Source of the DNA: CAADGY01 sp900696665
GTDB taxonomy: Bacteria > Acidobacteriota > Terriglobia > Bryobacterales > Bryobacteraceae
Length of the DNA stretch: 32,013 nt
Direction of reading: 5' to 3'
Assembly (NCBI GenBank): GCA_035063885.1
Contig: JAPSFM010000058.1
Span: 1 to 32,013 of the forward strand
Positions within the stretch are counted from its first letter, which is position 1, and the number at the start of each line of letters is the position of its first letter. Below are positions 31,643 through 32,013 of this stretch, piece after piece. The notes under the pieces are model-generated. The model made no database searches, had not been told where the DNA came from, and was given only the letters and a program-made list of their open reading frames with translations. Made by a program: the position numbers and the translations under genes.

Positions 31643-32013
31643 ATGATACTTCCTTCTACCTATTCCATTGCGCTTCTGCTCACGCTGGTGTCCATGATCT
31701 GCTGGGGATCTTGGGCCAACACGCAGAAGCTTGCGGGTAAGTGGCGTTTTGAGCTCTTTTATTTCGACTATTCCTCTGGTGTCCTGCTGACGGCTCTCGC
31801 CGCGGCCTATACTTTCGGTTCCATGGGCGACGGGCTCTCGTTTATGGATAACCTCTCGATTTCGTCGCGCCGCAATATCGCCTTCGGTTTGGCTGGCGGC
31901 GTTGTCTTCAATCTCGCGAACATGCTCCTGGTGGCGGCCATCAGCATCGCGGGTCTGTCGGTTGCGTTTCCCGTAGGCATCGGGTTGGCGCTTGTCATCG
32001 GCGTTGTCTGGAA
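31643..32013 (+). CDS. GRP/DMT-type sugar transporter-like protein, partial
   Basis: The window ends inside this gene; 123 residues are visible and no stop is reached. From the ATG at 31643 the protein has a first membrane helix (about 7-25), then the motif CWGSWANTQKLAGKWRFELFYFDY, followed by helices at about 45-60, 78-99 and 103-123. The WGSWAN and RFELFYxDY motifs are those of the glucose/ribose porter family in the drug/metabolite transporter superfamily. It would be a secondary inner-membrane transporter, probably for a sugar, but the substrate cannot be determined. No Shine-Dalgarno site is evident before the ATG. Confidence 0.75.
   Translation, partial: MILPSTYSIALLLTLVSMICWGSWANTQKLAGKWRFELFYFDYSSGVLLTALAAAYTFGSMGDGLSFMDNLSISSRRNIAFGLAGGVVFNLANMLLVAAISIAGLSVAFPVGIGLALVIGVVW

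Overview
The window reads as about 32 kb of chromosome from a GC-rich, Gram-negative, diderm bacterium. The best guess is an Acidobacteriota member of the Solibacter/Bryobacter type. This rests on the general look of the proteins and the mix of genes: an Omp85-type barrel, an NtrY/NtrX-like pair next to a DUF4390-like protein, a LexA, and an Mla-type ATPase. No rRNA was available to confirm it. Coding density is very high, with many 0-60 nt overlaps. I saw no tRNA, rRNA, insertion sequence, prophage, integrase or CRISPR array.

Layout. (1) 39-5613: prephenate dehydrogenase, an Omp85/BamA-like barrel, a DUF4390-like exported protein, then an NtrY-like sensor kinase and a sigma-54 regulator; from the barrel gene to 5613 this looks like one operon. 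(2) 5660-10340: LexA, a membrane SpoIIE/RsbU-type phosphatase, the NAD(P)HX repair enzyme NnrE-NnrD, and TsaE. (3) 10312-12893: an acyl-CoA synthetase on the minus strand, divergent from an inositol-monophosphatase-family enzyme. (4) 12897-16464: a secreted TPR-thioredoxin protein, CoaD, an aspartate aminotransferase and a phosphomannose isomerase. (5) 16477-19243: a 55-residue zinc-ribbon protein, an SH3 lipoprotein, an Mla-type ATPase and a MobA-like protein. (6) 19375-22373: a lytic transglycosylase and an AMIN-domain amidase, convergent with a GGDEF response regulator. (7) 22745-27838: an IscR-like Rrf2 regulator, ClpP, an OmpR-type two-component pair, a STAS antagonist and a CoA-disulfide-reductase-like flavoenzyme. 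(8) 27914-30066: a peroxiredoxin-like protein and an isolated NuoI, convergent with a divergent acetate-kinase homologue. (9) 30072-32013: a TPR protein, a small exported protein broken by a one-base frameshift, and the start of a sugar-transporter-like membrane protein cut by the window edge.

Most genes are housekeeping or signalling genes. Envelope functions recur (barrel, lytic transglycosylase, amidase, Mla ATPase, lipoprotein), as do redox or stress functions (Rrf2 with three cysteines, ClpP, CoADR-like enzyme, peroxiredoxin, NuoI). The points most worth following are the acetate-kinase homologue with changed active-site positions, the translational coupling of a histidine kinase to a STAS antagonist, the zinc-ribbon microprotein, and the frameshifted gene at 31255-31612. 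I did not find a clear-cut new multi-gene system.
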